Source: an uncultured Lachnospiraceae bacterium (GTDB lineage Bacteria > Bacillota > Clostridia > Lachnospirales > Lachnospiraceae). Taken from it: a stretch of DNA of 64,000 nt. Below, piece by piece: positions 25,262 to 33,411 of this stretch. Position 1 is the stretch's first letter, and every line of letters begins with the position of its first letter. The notes under the pieces are model-generated. The model was given only the letters and a program-made list of their open reading frames with translations, ran no database searches and had not been told where the DNA came from. The position numbers were made by a program, and so were the translations under genes. The stretch lies in assembly GCA_905201915.1 (NCBI GenBank), contig CAJKQE010000002.1, positions 1 to 64,000 on the forward strand. The letters run 5' to 3'.

Positions 25262-26842
25262 ATGTGTTCTATTATGGGTTATTGCAGCCGCAGCATTTCT
25301 TTTTATGATTTTATGAAAGGGTTTGAAAAGACAAAATCAAGAGGTCCGGATGACAGCCGTGTAGTGAAGACAGAAAAAGGTATTCTCGGATTTCACAGAC
25401 TTTCAATCATGGGGTTGACCCCGTCTGGTATGCAGCCGTTTCAGTATGGAAAAAATTATGTAGTCTGTAATGGAGAGATTTATGGATTTGAGAAATTAAA
25501 GAAAGAACTGTCAGATAAATATACATTTGAAAGTGACTCAGATTGTGAAATACTTTTACCGCTGTATCAGGAATATGGTACAGATATGTTTTCTATGCTG
25601 GATGCAGAGTTTGCCTGTATCATTTATGATGGTAAAACAGAAAAATTCATTGCTGCAAGAGATCCTATTGGAATTAGACCATTATATTATGGCTATGACA
25701 AAGAAGGAGCTGTTGTTTTTGCCAGTGAACCCAAAAATCTGATAGGAATTGCAAAGAAGATTATGCCTTTTCCACCAGGACACTATTATAAAGATGGCCA
25801 ATTCATCTGTTATCATGATATTACAAAGGTAGACGAAGTTTGCAACGACAGTATGGAAAAAATTTGTGGAAAAATTCACGATAAGCTTATAACTGCTGTG
25901 GAAAAACGTCTTGTATCAGACGCTAAAGTAGGATTTCTGCTTTCGGGTGGACTGGACTCTTCTCTAGTATGTGCAATTGCGGCGAAAAAAACCAAAGAAC
26001 CAATTAAAACTTTTGCCATTGGTATGAGTGAAGATGCCATTGATTTAAAATATGCAAGGCAAGTGTCAGATTACATCGGTAGTGATCATACAGAAGTGTA
26101 TATGACACCGCAGGAAGTACTTGCCTCACTGGAAACAGTTATTTATTTATTGGGAACATACGACATCACAACAATTCGTGCCTCTATGGGAATGTATTTG
26201 GTGTGTAAAGCAATCCATGAACACACGGATATCCGAGTCCTTTTAACAGGGGAGATTTCTGATGAATTATTTGGATATAAGTATACAGATTTTGCACCAA
26301 ATGCAGAAGCTTTTCAACGAGAATCTCAGAAACGAATACGTGAAATTCATATGTATGATGTTCTTCGTGCGGACCGCTGTATATCTGTAAATTCATTGGA
26401 AGCAAGAGTTCCTTTTGGAGATCTCGATTTTGTAAAATATGTAATGGCAATAAATCCAGAGATGAAGATTAACATCTATGGAAAAGGAAAATATCTGTTG
26501 CGTCATGCATTTGAAAAAGATAATTATCTGCCGGAGGAAATTCTTTGGAGAGAAAAAGCTGCATTTTCAGATGCAGTAGGACATTCTTTAGTTGATTATT
26601 TGAAGCAATATGCAGAAGATAAGTATACAGATGAAGAGTTTGAAAGCAGATGTGAAAATTATGTACATGCCATACCATTTACCAAAGAATCTTTATTGTA
26701 CAGAGAAATTTTTGAAAAGTATTATAAGGGACAATCTGAGATGGTCGTAGATTTCTGGATGCCGAATGCGGAATGGGAAGGATGTAATGTAAAAGATCCT
26801 TCCGCAAGAGTCCTTGCCAATTATGGTGACAGTGGGAAATAA
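25262..26842 (+). CDS. asnB: Asparagine synthase (glutamine-hydrolysing)
   Basis: Makes asparagine from aspartate, ATP and glutamine. The 526 residues start MCSIMGYC, so Cys2 becomes the Ntn nucleophile of the class II glutaminase domain (about 1-190; RGPDDSR, VVCNGEIYG). The synthetase domain follows, with the PP-loop VGFLLSGGLDSSLVCAIAA, the RVLLTGEISDELFGYKY aspartate-site motif, and ARVPFGDLDF. It follows glnN by 34 bases with its own GGAGG and has no separate promoter visible, so it shares glnN control. Confidence 0.95.
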   Translation: MCSIMGYCSRSISFYDFMKGFEKTKSRGPDDSRVVKTEKGILGFHRLSIMGLTPSGMQPFQYGKNYVVCNGEIYGFEKLKKELSDKYTFESDSDCEILLPLYQEYGTDMFSMLDAEFACIIYDGKTEKFIAARDPIGIRPLYYGYDKEGAVVFASEPKNLIGIAKKIMPFPPGHYYKDGQFICYHDITKVDEVCNDSMEKICGKIHDKLITAVEKRLVSDAKVGFLLSGGLDSSLVCAIAAKKTKEPIKTFAIGMSEDAIDLKYARQVSDYIGSDHTEVYMTPQEVLASLETVIYLLGTYDITTIRASMGMYLVCKAIHEHTDIRVLLTGEISDELFGYKYTDFAPNAEAFQRESQKRIREIHMYDVLRADRCISVNSLEARVPFGDLDFVKYVMAINPEMKINIYGKGKYLLRHAFEKDNYLPEEILWREKAAFSDAVGHSLVDYLKQYAEDKYTDEEFESRCENYVHAIPFTKESLLYREIFEKYYKGQSEMVVDFWMPNAEWEGCNVKDPSARVLANYGDSGK

Positions 26843-26858
26843 AAGAAAATCTCGAAAT

Positions 26859-26877
26859 ACCTATTGATATAGTAGGT
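26859..26877 (+). promoter_or_regulatory. Rrf2/CymR-type operator 1
   Basis: Imperfect palindrome ACCTATT-N5-AGTAGGT, overlapping the -35 of the metY promoter (TTGATA 26864-26869, 17-base spacer, TATAAT 26887-26892). A second copy lies 44 bases downstream, four helical turns, which suits cooperative repression. Confidence 0.78.
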
Positions 26878-26892
26878 GAAAGGAAATATAAT
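26864..26892 (+). promoter_or_regulatory. Promoter of the degraded metY gene
   Basis: TTGATA (26864-26869), 17-base spacer, TATAAT (26887-26892). It is bracketed by the two palindromic operators and remains intact although the gene behind it is broken. Confidence 0.75.
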
Positions 26893-26902
26893 GCGAAAAC
26901 AA

Positions 26903-26921
26903 ACCTATTAAATTAGTAGGT
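26903..26921 (+). promoter_or_regulatory. Rrf2/CymR-type operator 2
   Basis: Palindrome ACCTATT-N5-AGTAGGT, the same half-sites as the copy at 26859. It lies just downstream of the expected transcription start and 15 bases before the metY ATG. Confidence 0.78.
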
Positions 26922-26935
26922 AAAAAGAGGATGCT

Positions 26936-27827
26936 ATGTCAACATACAGATTTGAAACACTTCAGCTTCATGTGGGGCAGGAAACTCCTGACCCTGTTAC
27001 AGATGCACGTGCAGTGCCTATTTATGCAACTACTTCTTATATTTATGGTCGTTTAACGAACTCCACACAGGATGTATTGGAAAGACGTATTGCTGCTCTG
27101 GCACTTTCTTCAGGAGCAGCTGCAATTGCTTATACCTTGCAGGCCCTGGGACAAAATGGCGGACATATTGTTGCACAGAAAACAATTTACGGAGGCAGTT
27201 ATAATCTGATGGCACATACGCTTCCGGGATTTGGAATTAAGGCTTCCTTTGTTAATATACATGATCTTAATGAAGTAGAAGCAGCTATTAAAGAAAATAC
27301 AAGGGCAATTTATATAGAAACTCTTGGTAATCCTAACAGTGATATTCCGGATATTGATGCCTTGGCTGGGATTGCTCATAAACATGGCTTACCTCTTGTA
27401 GTGGATAATACCTTTGGTACACCATATTTTATTCGACCGATTGAACACGGAGCTGATATTGTAGTGCATTCTGCTACAAAATTTCTTGGTGGCCATGGTA
27501 CTACTCTTGGAGGAATTATTGTAGACGCAGGAAAATTTGATTGGGCTGTTTCCGGATTATTTTCTTTATCAGAAATATTTTCCAAATGGAGGCGCATCTA
27601 TTTTTACATTCGATATCAAAGGAGGGAAGGAAGAAGCATATAGGTTTATTGATCACTTGCAAATTTTCTCATTGCTTGCAAATGTAGCGGATGTGAAAAG
27701 TCTTGTAATTCATCCGGCAACTACAACACATAGCCAGCTTTCACCGGAAGAATTGGAAGAGCAGGAAATTAAATCTAATACAATCCGACTTTCTATCGGA
27801 ACAGAAAATATAATAGATATAATTGAA
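26936..27827 (+). pseudogene. metY: O-acetylhomoserine sulfhydrylase remnant with internal deletions and frameshift
   Basis: Clear MetY/CysD-type homology: FETLQLHVGQETPDPVTDARAVPIY, QNGGHIVAQKTIYGGSYNL, DIPDIDALAGIAHKHGLPLVVDNTFGTPYFIRPIEHGADIVVHSATKF (PLP Lys182). The gene is broken in several ways. About 18-20 residues are missing between TTSY and IYGRL (near residue 35). About 6 are missing at RIAAL-ALSSGAAA (near 55). About 130 residues are missing after FDWAVSG (near 27558), where the frame also shifts. Homology resumes in another frame with LYQKYFPNGGASIFTFDIKGG and runs to IRLSIGTENIIDIIE. Missing lengths are judged from memory of the family. The product cannot be functional. Confidence 0.87.
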
Positions 27828-28127
27828 AGAATTATGCCTGTACTTTCTAAAAATCATTATGTGGAAGGTGTACAGGGAAAAGGCGGGGGATATCGTCTTG
27901 CAAAAGAGCCAAAGGATTATCGGATTGGAGATATTTTAAGATTGACTGAAGGACAGTTGGTTCCTGTAGCATGTTTGGAATGTAATGCGGAAACTTGTAA
28001 GCGCGCAAATATATGTAAAACATTGCCAATGTGGAAAGAGTTTCATCATATGGTAAACAATTATTTTGACAATATTACCCTTTCAGATTTAATGAAATAT
28101 GGTGACAAAAGTAAAGATTTTCAATAA
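27825..28127 (+). pseudogene. Rrf2-family regulator remnant fused to the metY 3' end
   Basis: In frame with the last piece of metY, the sequence passes directly into the C-terminal half of an Rrf2/IscR/CymR-type regulator: RIMPVLSKNHYVEGVQGKGGGYRLAKEPKDYRIGDILRLTEG, then CLECNAETCKRANIC with the three-cysteine region, ending SDLMKYGDKSKDFQ. The first about 45 residues, including most of the helix-turn-helix, are absent. It was probably the adjacent regulator of the metY promoter and was fused by a deletion removing the intergenic part. The intact operators at 26859 and 26903 are probably its former targets. Confidence 0.83.
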
Positions 28128-28133
28128 AATAGA

Positions 28134-28162
28134 TTGACAAGAGAAATCATAAGAGGTAAAAT
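28134..28162 (+). promoter_or_regulatory. Promoter of pyrG-purF-dapL
   Basis: TTGACA (28134-28139), 17-base spacer, TAAAAT (28157-28162), starting 7 bases after the regulator remnant stops. The layout copies that of the glnN promoter and leader. Confidence 0.8.
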
Positions 28163-28170
28163 AGCGTGCG

Positions 28171-28190
28171 TAAAGGCAAAGGCGTCTTTA
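28171..28190 (+). promoter_or_regulatory. ANTAR-type hexaloop hairpin, pyrG leader
   Basis: TAAAGGC-[AAAGGC]-GTCTTTA: seven base pairs including one G-U, hexaloop with A1 and G4. It lies at the transcript 5' end and entirely within the 5' arm of the following terminator. Confidence 0.75.
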
Positions 28191-28225
28191 AGTTAAAAGA
28201 AACTTAAAGGCGCTTTTGCCTTTTT
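28172..28225 (+). terminator. Leader terminator (attenuator) upstream of pyrG
   Basis: The 23-base arm 28172-28194 pairs without mismatch (two G-U pairs) with 28201-28223; loop AAAAGA, then TTTTT. The ANTAR-type hairpin uses the same bases, so binding of the regulator would prevent this fold. Confidence 0.87.
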
Positions 28226-28282
28226 GTTTGATGGGAAATTGTATTTTATGAAACAGAAAATAAAGGAAGGAAGTGAGCGACA

Positions 28283-29896
28283 GTGACGAAATATATTTTT
28301 GTAACAGGAGGGGTAGTATCAGGACTGGGAAAGGGAATTACAGCAGCTTCACTTGGAAGACTTTTAAAGGCAAGAGGTTTGAAAGTAGCTGCACAGAAGC
28401 TGGATCCCTATATTAATGTAGATCCTGGAACAATGAGTCCATATCAACATGGTGAAGTATATGTGACCGAAGATGGAGCAGAAACAGATTTGGATCTGGG
28501 ACATTATGAGAGATTTATTGACGAAAATCTAAATCAATATTCTAACCTTACAACAGGAAAAGTTTACTGGAATGTATTAAATAAGGAACGAAAAGGGGAA
28601 TATCTTGGTTCTACAGTTCAGGTTATTCCTCATGTTACGAATGAAATTAAAGAATTTGTGTATCGCGTAGGGGAAAAAACGGATGCAGATGTAGTAATTA
28701 CGGAGATTGGTGGAACAATCGGAGATATTGAATCTCAGCCATTTCTGGAAGCAGTGCGACAGATTTCCTTAGAAATAGGAAAGGAAAACAGTCTTTTTAT
28801 TCATGTGACGTTAGTTCCTTATTTGAGCGGTTCTGAAGAACACAAGTCTAAACCAACACAACATTCAGTCAAGGAATTAAGAGGTATGGGAATCAATCCA
28901 GATATTATTGTGTTGCGTTCCGATAAACCGCTGGAGGCATCTATTTTCGAGAAAATTTCACTTTTCTGCAATGTAAAGCCAGATTGTGTTGTTGAAAACA
29001 GAACCTTGTCTAACCTTTATGAAGCGCCACTGATGTTGGAAAAATCCAGATTTTCAGACGTAGTATGCAGGGAACTTAATATTGATGCACCGAAACCGGT
29101 ACTGGCAGAGTGGGAACAGATGGTAAGACGTATTCGAAACCGTACAGGGGAAGTCCATATTGGACTTGTTGGAAAATATGTAAAACTTCATGATGCATAT
29201 TTATCTGTGGCAGAGGCAATGAATCATGCCGGGTATGAAATGAATACGTTTGTGAAAGTCCATTGGATCGACTCGGAGGATATTACTAAAGACAGTGTAA
29301 ATAATATATTGAAAGATTTGTCTGGGGTTATTATTCCGGGAGGATTTGGAAATCGTGGGATAGAGGGTATGATTTTGGCGGCAAAATATGCCCGCGAAAA
29401 TCAAATTCCGTATTTGGGCATTTGCCTTGGAATGCAGATTGCAGTTATTGAATTTGCAAGAAATATGTTGGGGCTTAAAGATGCTAATTCGGGAGAATTT
29501 GACGAACAATGCAAACATAAAGTAATTGACTTTATGCCAGGACAAAGTGAAGAAGTAGAAAAAGGAGGGACTCTTCGTTTGGGGAGTTATCCATGTAGTA
29601 TTAAGTTCGGCACAAAATTGGAATCATACTATGGAAAACAAACCATACATGAACGTCATCGCCATCGTTATGAATTTAATAATAAATATCGCGAAAAGCT
29701 GACAGATGCAGGACTTGTAATCAGTGGGACTTCTCCAGATAACAGTCTGGTGGAAGCTATAGAACTGCAGGAGCATCCGTTTTTTACTGGCGTACAGTTT
29801 CATCCAGAATTCAAGAGCCGCCCAAATCAGGCTCATCCACTATTTAGAGGCTTTATTTCGGCTGCATTAAAGGAGCAAAATTATGGGAATTCATGA
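28283..29896 (+). CDS. pyrG: CTP synthase
   Basis: Converts UTP to CTP using glutamine. The 537 residues have the amidoligase domain first (KYIFVTGGVVSGLGKGITAASLGRLL, P-loop; EIGGTIGDIESQPFLEA). The class I glutaminase domain runs from about residue 290, with GGFGNRGIEGM, nucleophile Cys in YLGICLGMQIAVIEFARN, and His/Glu in GVQFHPEFKSRP. GTG at 28283 lies behind GGAAGGAAGTGAG. purF overlaps its end by 14 bases. It is the first gene of an operon behind an ANTAR-type attenuator. Confidence 0.97.
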   Translation: MTKYIFVTGGVVSGLGKGITAASLGRLLKARGLKVAAQKLDPYINVDPGTMSPYQHGEVYVTEDGAETDLDLGHYERFIDENLNQYSNLTTGKVYWNVLNKERKGEYLGSTVQVIPHVTNEIKEFVYRVGEKTDADVVITEIGGTIGDIESQPFLEAVRQISLEIGKENSLFIHVTLVPYLSGSEEHKSKPTQHSVKELRGMGINPDIIVLRSDKPLEASIFEKISLFCNVKPDCVVENRTLSNLYEAPLMLEKSRFSDVVCRELNIDAPKPVLAEWEQMVRRIRNRTGEVHIGLVGKYVKLHDAYLSVAEAMNHAGYEMNTFVKVHWIDSEDITKDSVNNILKDLSGVIIPGGFGNRGIEGMILAAKYARENQIPYLGICLGMQIAVIEFARNMLGLKDANSGEFDEQCKHKVIDFMPGQSEEVEKGGTLRLGSYPCSIKFGTKLESYYGKQTIHERHRHRYEFNNKYREKLTDAGLVISGTSPDNSLVEAIELQEHPFFTGVQFHPEFKSRPNQAHPLFRGFISAALKEQNYGNS

Positions 29897-31304
29897 GGAA
29901 TGTGGCGTATTCGGAATAATAAGTACAAGAAAAAAGAATGTGGCAGAAATCGTTTATTATGGATTGTATGCGCTGCAACATAGAGGACAGGAAAGCTGTG
30001 GAATTGTTGTAAATGATGAGGGGGTATTTACTTCTCATAAGGATCTTGGACTTGTAAGTGAAGTATTTACTAAAGATTCGTTGTCTCATTTACCAGAAGG
30101 AACCATGGCTGTGGGTCATGTACGATATGGAACCACAGGAGGAACAACGCGAAATAACTGTCAGCCCATTGAAGTGAACCATCAGAAAGGCAAAATGGCA
30201 GTGGCGCATAATGGAAATCTAAGTAATGCATTGGAATTGCGTGATAAGTTAGAATTGTCAGGCGCAATTTTTCATACGACAAGTGACACGGAAACGATAG
30301 CTTATGTTATTACCAGAGAAAGGCTGATGACGCCAAGTATTGAAGATGCAGTGAGCAATACTATGAATTTACTGGAAGGGGCGTATTCTTTGGTCTTGGT
30401 ATCGTCTGCAAAGATGATTGCTGCAAGAGACCCTTACGGGTTCAGACCGCTTTGTTATGGACAGATGTCAGATGGCTCTTATGTTGTTGCATCAGAAAGT
30501 TGTGCATTATCAGCCGTAGGTGCAGAATTTATCAGAGATTTACTGCCGGGAGAAATACTAGTCTTTGATCAGAAAGGGATGGTGTCAAGAAAAGAACACT
30601 GTGGAGAACAGAAGAAAAAAACATGTATCTTTGAGTATATTTATTTTGCCAGACCGGATTCGGTTATCGATAATGTATCTGTTCACGCTTCACGAATTCG
30701 CGCAGGTCAGTTGCTGGCAGAGAACTATCCGGCAAAAGCAGATGTTGTAATTGGAGTTCCGGACAGCGGTCTGGATGCTGCTCTTGGCTATGCAAATAAA
30801 TCAGGTATTCCTTATGGGATTGGATTGATCAAAAACAAATACATTGGCAGAACATTCATTTCACCGAGCCAAAATGAGCGATTGGATAAAGTTCGAATAA
30901 AACTATCTCCTGTAAAGAATGTAATAGATGGAAAAAGGGTGGTTCTTATTGATGACTCTATTGTAAGAGGAACCACAAGCAGACAGATTGTAAAATTACT
31001 ACGTGATGCAGGGGCAAGAGAAATACATATGAGAATTTCCGCACCTCCATTTTTGCATCCTTGTTATTATGGGACAGATATTGATTCTGAGGAAAACCTG
31101 ATTGCCTGTCATCACAGTACAGAAGAAATTGCTGGAATGCTTGGAGTAAATTCTTTAGGATATCTGGAAATCTCTCAATTGGGAAAATTGATTGAAAGTG
31201 AGGATTATTGTGCAGCATGTTTTAATGGAAGATATCCCACACGAATTCCAATAGATCTTCGCAAAGACCGGTTTGAAAGAAAATTATCGGAGAGAAAAAA
31301 ATAA
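29883..31304 (+). CDS. purF: Amidophosphoribosyltransferase
   Basis: First step of purine synthesis: PRPP plus glutamine to phosphoribosylamine. The 473 residues start MGIHEECGVFGI, so a six-residue propeptide should be removed to expose Cys7 as nucleophile, as in Bacillus-type PurF. Glutaminase motifs: LQHRGQESCGI, GHVRYGTTGG, AHNGNLSN. The phosphoribosyltransferase domain has the PRPP loop RVVLIDDSIVRGTTS. Cysteines at KTCIFEYIYFARPDS, IACHHSTEE and YCAACFNGRYP match the [4Fe-4S] ligands of the Bacillus enzyme. It stands outside any purine operon, between pyrG and dapL. Confidence 0.95.
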   Translation: MGIHEECGVFGIISTRKKNVAEIVYYGLYALQHRGQESCGIVVNDEGVFTSHKDLGLVSEVFTKDSLSHLPEGTMAVGHVRYGTTGGTTRNNCQPIEVNHQKGKMAVAHNGNLSNALELRDKLELSGAIFHTTSDTETIAYVITRERLMTPSIEDAVSNTMNLLEGAYSLVLVSSAKMIAARDPYGFRPLCYGQMSDGSYVVASESCALSAVGAEFIRDLLPGEILVFDQKGMVSRKEHCGEQKKKTCIFEYIYFARPDSVIDNVSVHASRIRAGQLLAENYPAKADVVIGVPDSGLDAALGYANKSGIPYGIGLIKNKYIGRTFISPSQNERLDKVRIKLSPVKNVIDGKRVVLIDDSIVRGTTSRQIVKLLRDAGAREIHMRISAPPFLHPCYYGTDIDSEENLIACHHSTEEIAGMLGVNSLGYLEISQLGKLIESEDYCAACFNGRYPTRIPIDLRKDRFERKLSERKK

Positions 31305-31318
31305 TGGAGGAATAGAGT

Positions 31319-32503
31319 ATGGTAAAACCTAATATGTATTACAATGAATTGAAAGACTCATACCTTTTTTATAATATAGCCCAGAAAACCAGAACGTATG
31401 TAGAGAACCATCCGGGAGTAAAACTTTTAAGAATGGGAATTGGAGATGTTTCATTACCATTGTGTGATGCAGTGATTAAAGCATTGCATGAGGCTGTGGA
31501 TGATCAAGCTTCAAAAAGTAGTTTTCATGGATATATGCCAGAATGTGGTGCTCCATTTTTAAGAGAAGCGATTGTAAAATATTATGCAAAAAGAGGTATT
31601 TCTTTATCAGCGGAGGAAATTTTTGTATCAAGCGGAGCAAGTGATGAATTGGGAGATGTTTTGGATTTATTTGATCGCTCTAATCGGGTATTGGTAATTG
31701 AGCCAGCTTATCCGGCGTATGTAGACGCAAATGTGATGGCAGGAAGAAAGATTATGTATTTGGTTTCAGGAGAGGAAAATGAATTTTTGCCTGAACCAAA
31801 TGAGAAAACAGAAGCAGATATTATTTATATTTGTTCACCAAATAATCCTACTGGAGCTGTTTTTTCACGTAGTCAACTTCAGGCATGGGTCAATTATGCA
31901 AATAAGAGAGGTTCCATTATTCTTTTCGATGCGGCATATGAGGCCTTTATTGAGGATGAAATACTTCCACATAGTATTTTTGAACTGGATGGAGCAGAAA
32001 CATGTGCCATAGAAATTTGCTCTTTTTCAAAAACTGCCGGATTCACGGGAACCAGACTTGGTTATACCATTATACCAAAAGCATTGAAGCGTAATGGGAT
32101 GAATATGAATGAGATGTGGGTGCGAAATCGTACAACAAAAACAAATGGTGTATCTTATATTATTCAGAAAGGTGGAGCAGCAGTTTTTTCAGAAGAAGGT
32201 CAGAAACAAATTCATGAAAATATACAGATTTATAAGAAAAATGCAAAAGTATTGATGCAGGCCTTGGATCAGCTTGGAATTTGGTACTGTGGAGGGAAAA
32301 ATGCCCCTTATATTTGGATGAAATGTCCGAGAGGAATGAAAAGCTGGGAGTTTTTTGACTATCTGTTACAGGAAATTCAAGTAGTAGGAACACCAGGAGA
32401 GGGGTTTGGAGCTTGTGGAGAAGGATATTTTAGATTCTCAACGTTCAGTTCTCCGGAAGATACAAAAGAAGCAGCAAAAAGAATTGTTAAATTACTTTCA
32501 TAA
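31319..32503 (+). CDS. dapL: LL-diaminopimelate aminotransferase
   Basis: PLP aminotransferase, fold type I, 394 residues. It starts NELKDSYLFYNIAQKTRTYVENHPGVKLLRMGIGDVSLPL, typical of DapL, which makes LL-diaminopimelate for lysine and cell wall in one step using glutamate. Other motifs: YICSPNNPTGAVFSR, DAAYEAFI, and SFSKTAGFTGTRLGY with the PLP-binding Lys. ATG at 31319 follows GGAGG 15 bases after purF. It is the last gene of the unit, closed by the terminator at 32584. Confidence 0.92.
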   Translation: MVKPNMYYNELKDSYLFYNIAQKTRTYVENHPGVKLLRMGIGDVSLPLCDAVIKALHEAVDDQASKSSFHGYMPECGAPFLREAIVKYYAKRGISLSAEEIFVSSGASDELGDVLDLFDRSNRVLVIEPAYPAYVDANVMAGRKIMYLVSGEENEFLPEPNEKTEADIIYICSPNNPTGAVFSRSQLQAWVNYANKRGSIILFDAAYEAFIEDEILPHSIFELDGAETCAIEICSFSKTAGFTGTRLGYTIIPKALKRNGMNMNEMWVRNRTTKTNGVSYIIQKGGAAVFSEEGQKQIHENIQIYKKNAKVLMQALDQLGIWYCGGKNAPYIWMKCPRGMKSWEFFDYLLQEIQVVGTPGEGFGACGEGYFRFSTFSSPEDTKEAAKRIVKLLS

Positions 32504-32583
32504 TGTTTGATATGAGATTTTTATGGTAACAGTTAAGATTTCAAGATAAAAATGTAAAGAATGTAAATGAAAGAATGTAAAGT

Positions 32584-32617
32584 TAACAGACGCAGGAGAG
32601 GCGTCTGTTATTTTTAT
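32584..32617 (+). terminator. Intrinsic terminator after dapL
   Basis: Perfect 10-base stem TAACAGACGC (32584-32593) with GCGTCTGTTA (32601-32610), then TTTTTAT. It separates the pyrG operon from the pho operon. Three TGTAAA copies (32553, 32562, 32576) lie just upstream of it; their role is unclear. Confidence 0.88.
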
Positions 32618-32623
32618 ATAAAT

Positions 32624-32678
32624 TTTACTTTGATTTAACAATCTGACGGTAGTCGATTTTACATGATTTTCGTATAAT
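32624..32678 (+). promoter_or_regulatory. Pho-box promoter of phoU-phoP-phoR
   Basis: TTTACT (32624), TTAACA (32635, +11), TTTACA (32658, +23), then 9 bases to the -10 TATAAT (32673-32678). The distances 11, 23 and 9 are the same as those of the pst promoter at 13953-14007, and no -35 is present. This suggests autoregulation of the operon by its own PhoP. Confidence 0.8.
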
Positions 32679-32756
32679 GATATCACAGCAATAAAAAATA
32701 ATGTTGTAAAAAATTAGAAAAAGATAAATAATTTATATCACAGGGAGGTTTGGCTG

Positions 32757-33407
32757 ATGCGTACAAAATTCGACCAGCAGCTTGAGGAGCTGAATGTAGA
32801 GCTGATTAAAATGGGAGCTTTATGTGAAAGAGCAATCAGAAGAGCAGTGGATCAGCTTGAGGATACTCAGGATGCAGAAAAGGAACTTGTAGATGGAATT
32901 GAGGAGGAAATCAATCAGAAAGAAAGAGAGATTGAAACTCTTTGTATGAAACTTCTCCTTCAACAGCAGCCCGTAGCCGGTGACCTGAGACAAATATCTT
33001 CTGCATTAAAAATGATTTCTGATATGGAGAGAATTGGAGATCAGGCTCAGGATATTGCGGATATGTCCCGTTTTGTTCAGGTAAAGGAGCTGGCTCATAA
33101 AATTCATATTGGAGAAATGGCTGAAGCAGCGATTAAAATGGTGACAGGAAGCATTGACTCTTTTGTAAAGAAGGATTTGGAAGCTGCGGCAAAGGTTGTA
33201 GAATATGATGATGTAGTAGACAATCTGTTCTTAAAAGTAAAACAGGAGCTTCCAAATATGATGAAAAAGGATGCTCAGCAGGCAGAATATTACATTGATT
33301 TAATTATGATTGCCAAGTATTTAGAAAGAATTGGGGATCACGCAGAAAACATTGCCCAGTGGGTAGAGTACTCAATAACAGGAAAGCATGAAGCAGACAG
33401 AGGATAA
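32757..33407 (+). CDS. phoU: Phosphate signalling protein PhoU
   Basis: Peripheral protein linking Pst transport to the PhoR kinase and repressing Pho signalling when phosphate is plentiful. The 216 residues form two three-helix PhoU repeats: VAGDLRQISSALKMISDMERIGDQAQDIADM in the first and AEYYIDLIMIAKYLERIGDHAENIAQWVEY in the second, each with the E/DxxxD metal-binding pattern. ATG at 32757 follows AGGGAGG. It sits with phoPR, not in the pst operon as in many species. Confidence 0.95.
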   Translation: MRTKFDQQLEELNVELIKMGALCERAIRRAVDQLEDTQDAEKELVDGIEEEINQKEREIETLCMKLLLQQQPVAGDLRQISSALKMISDMERIGDQAQDIADMSRFVQVKELAHKIHIGEMAEAAIKMVTGSIDSFVKKDLEAAAKVVEYDDVVDNLFLKVKQELPNMMKKDAQQAEYYIDLIMIAKYLERIGDHAENIAQWVEYSITGKHEADRG

Positions 33408-33411
33408 TAGG

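Noticed and set aside
27537..28127. An intact 196-residue gene starting at ATG 27537
   Set aside because: Its first codons are an out-of-frame reading of metY, then a metY C-terminus, then a regulator fragment, and it has no ribosome site. It is a deletion product, not a gene.
32553..32581. Additional Pho boxes in reverse orientation (three TGTAAA)
   Set aside because: Spacing is 9 and 14 bases rather than 11, and they lie before the dapL terminator, outside the pho promoter.
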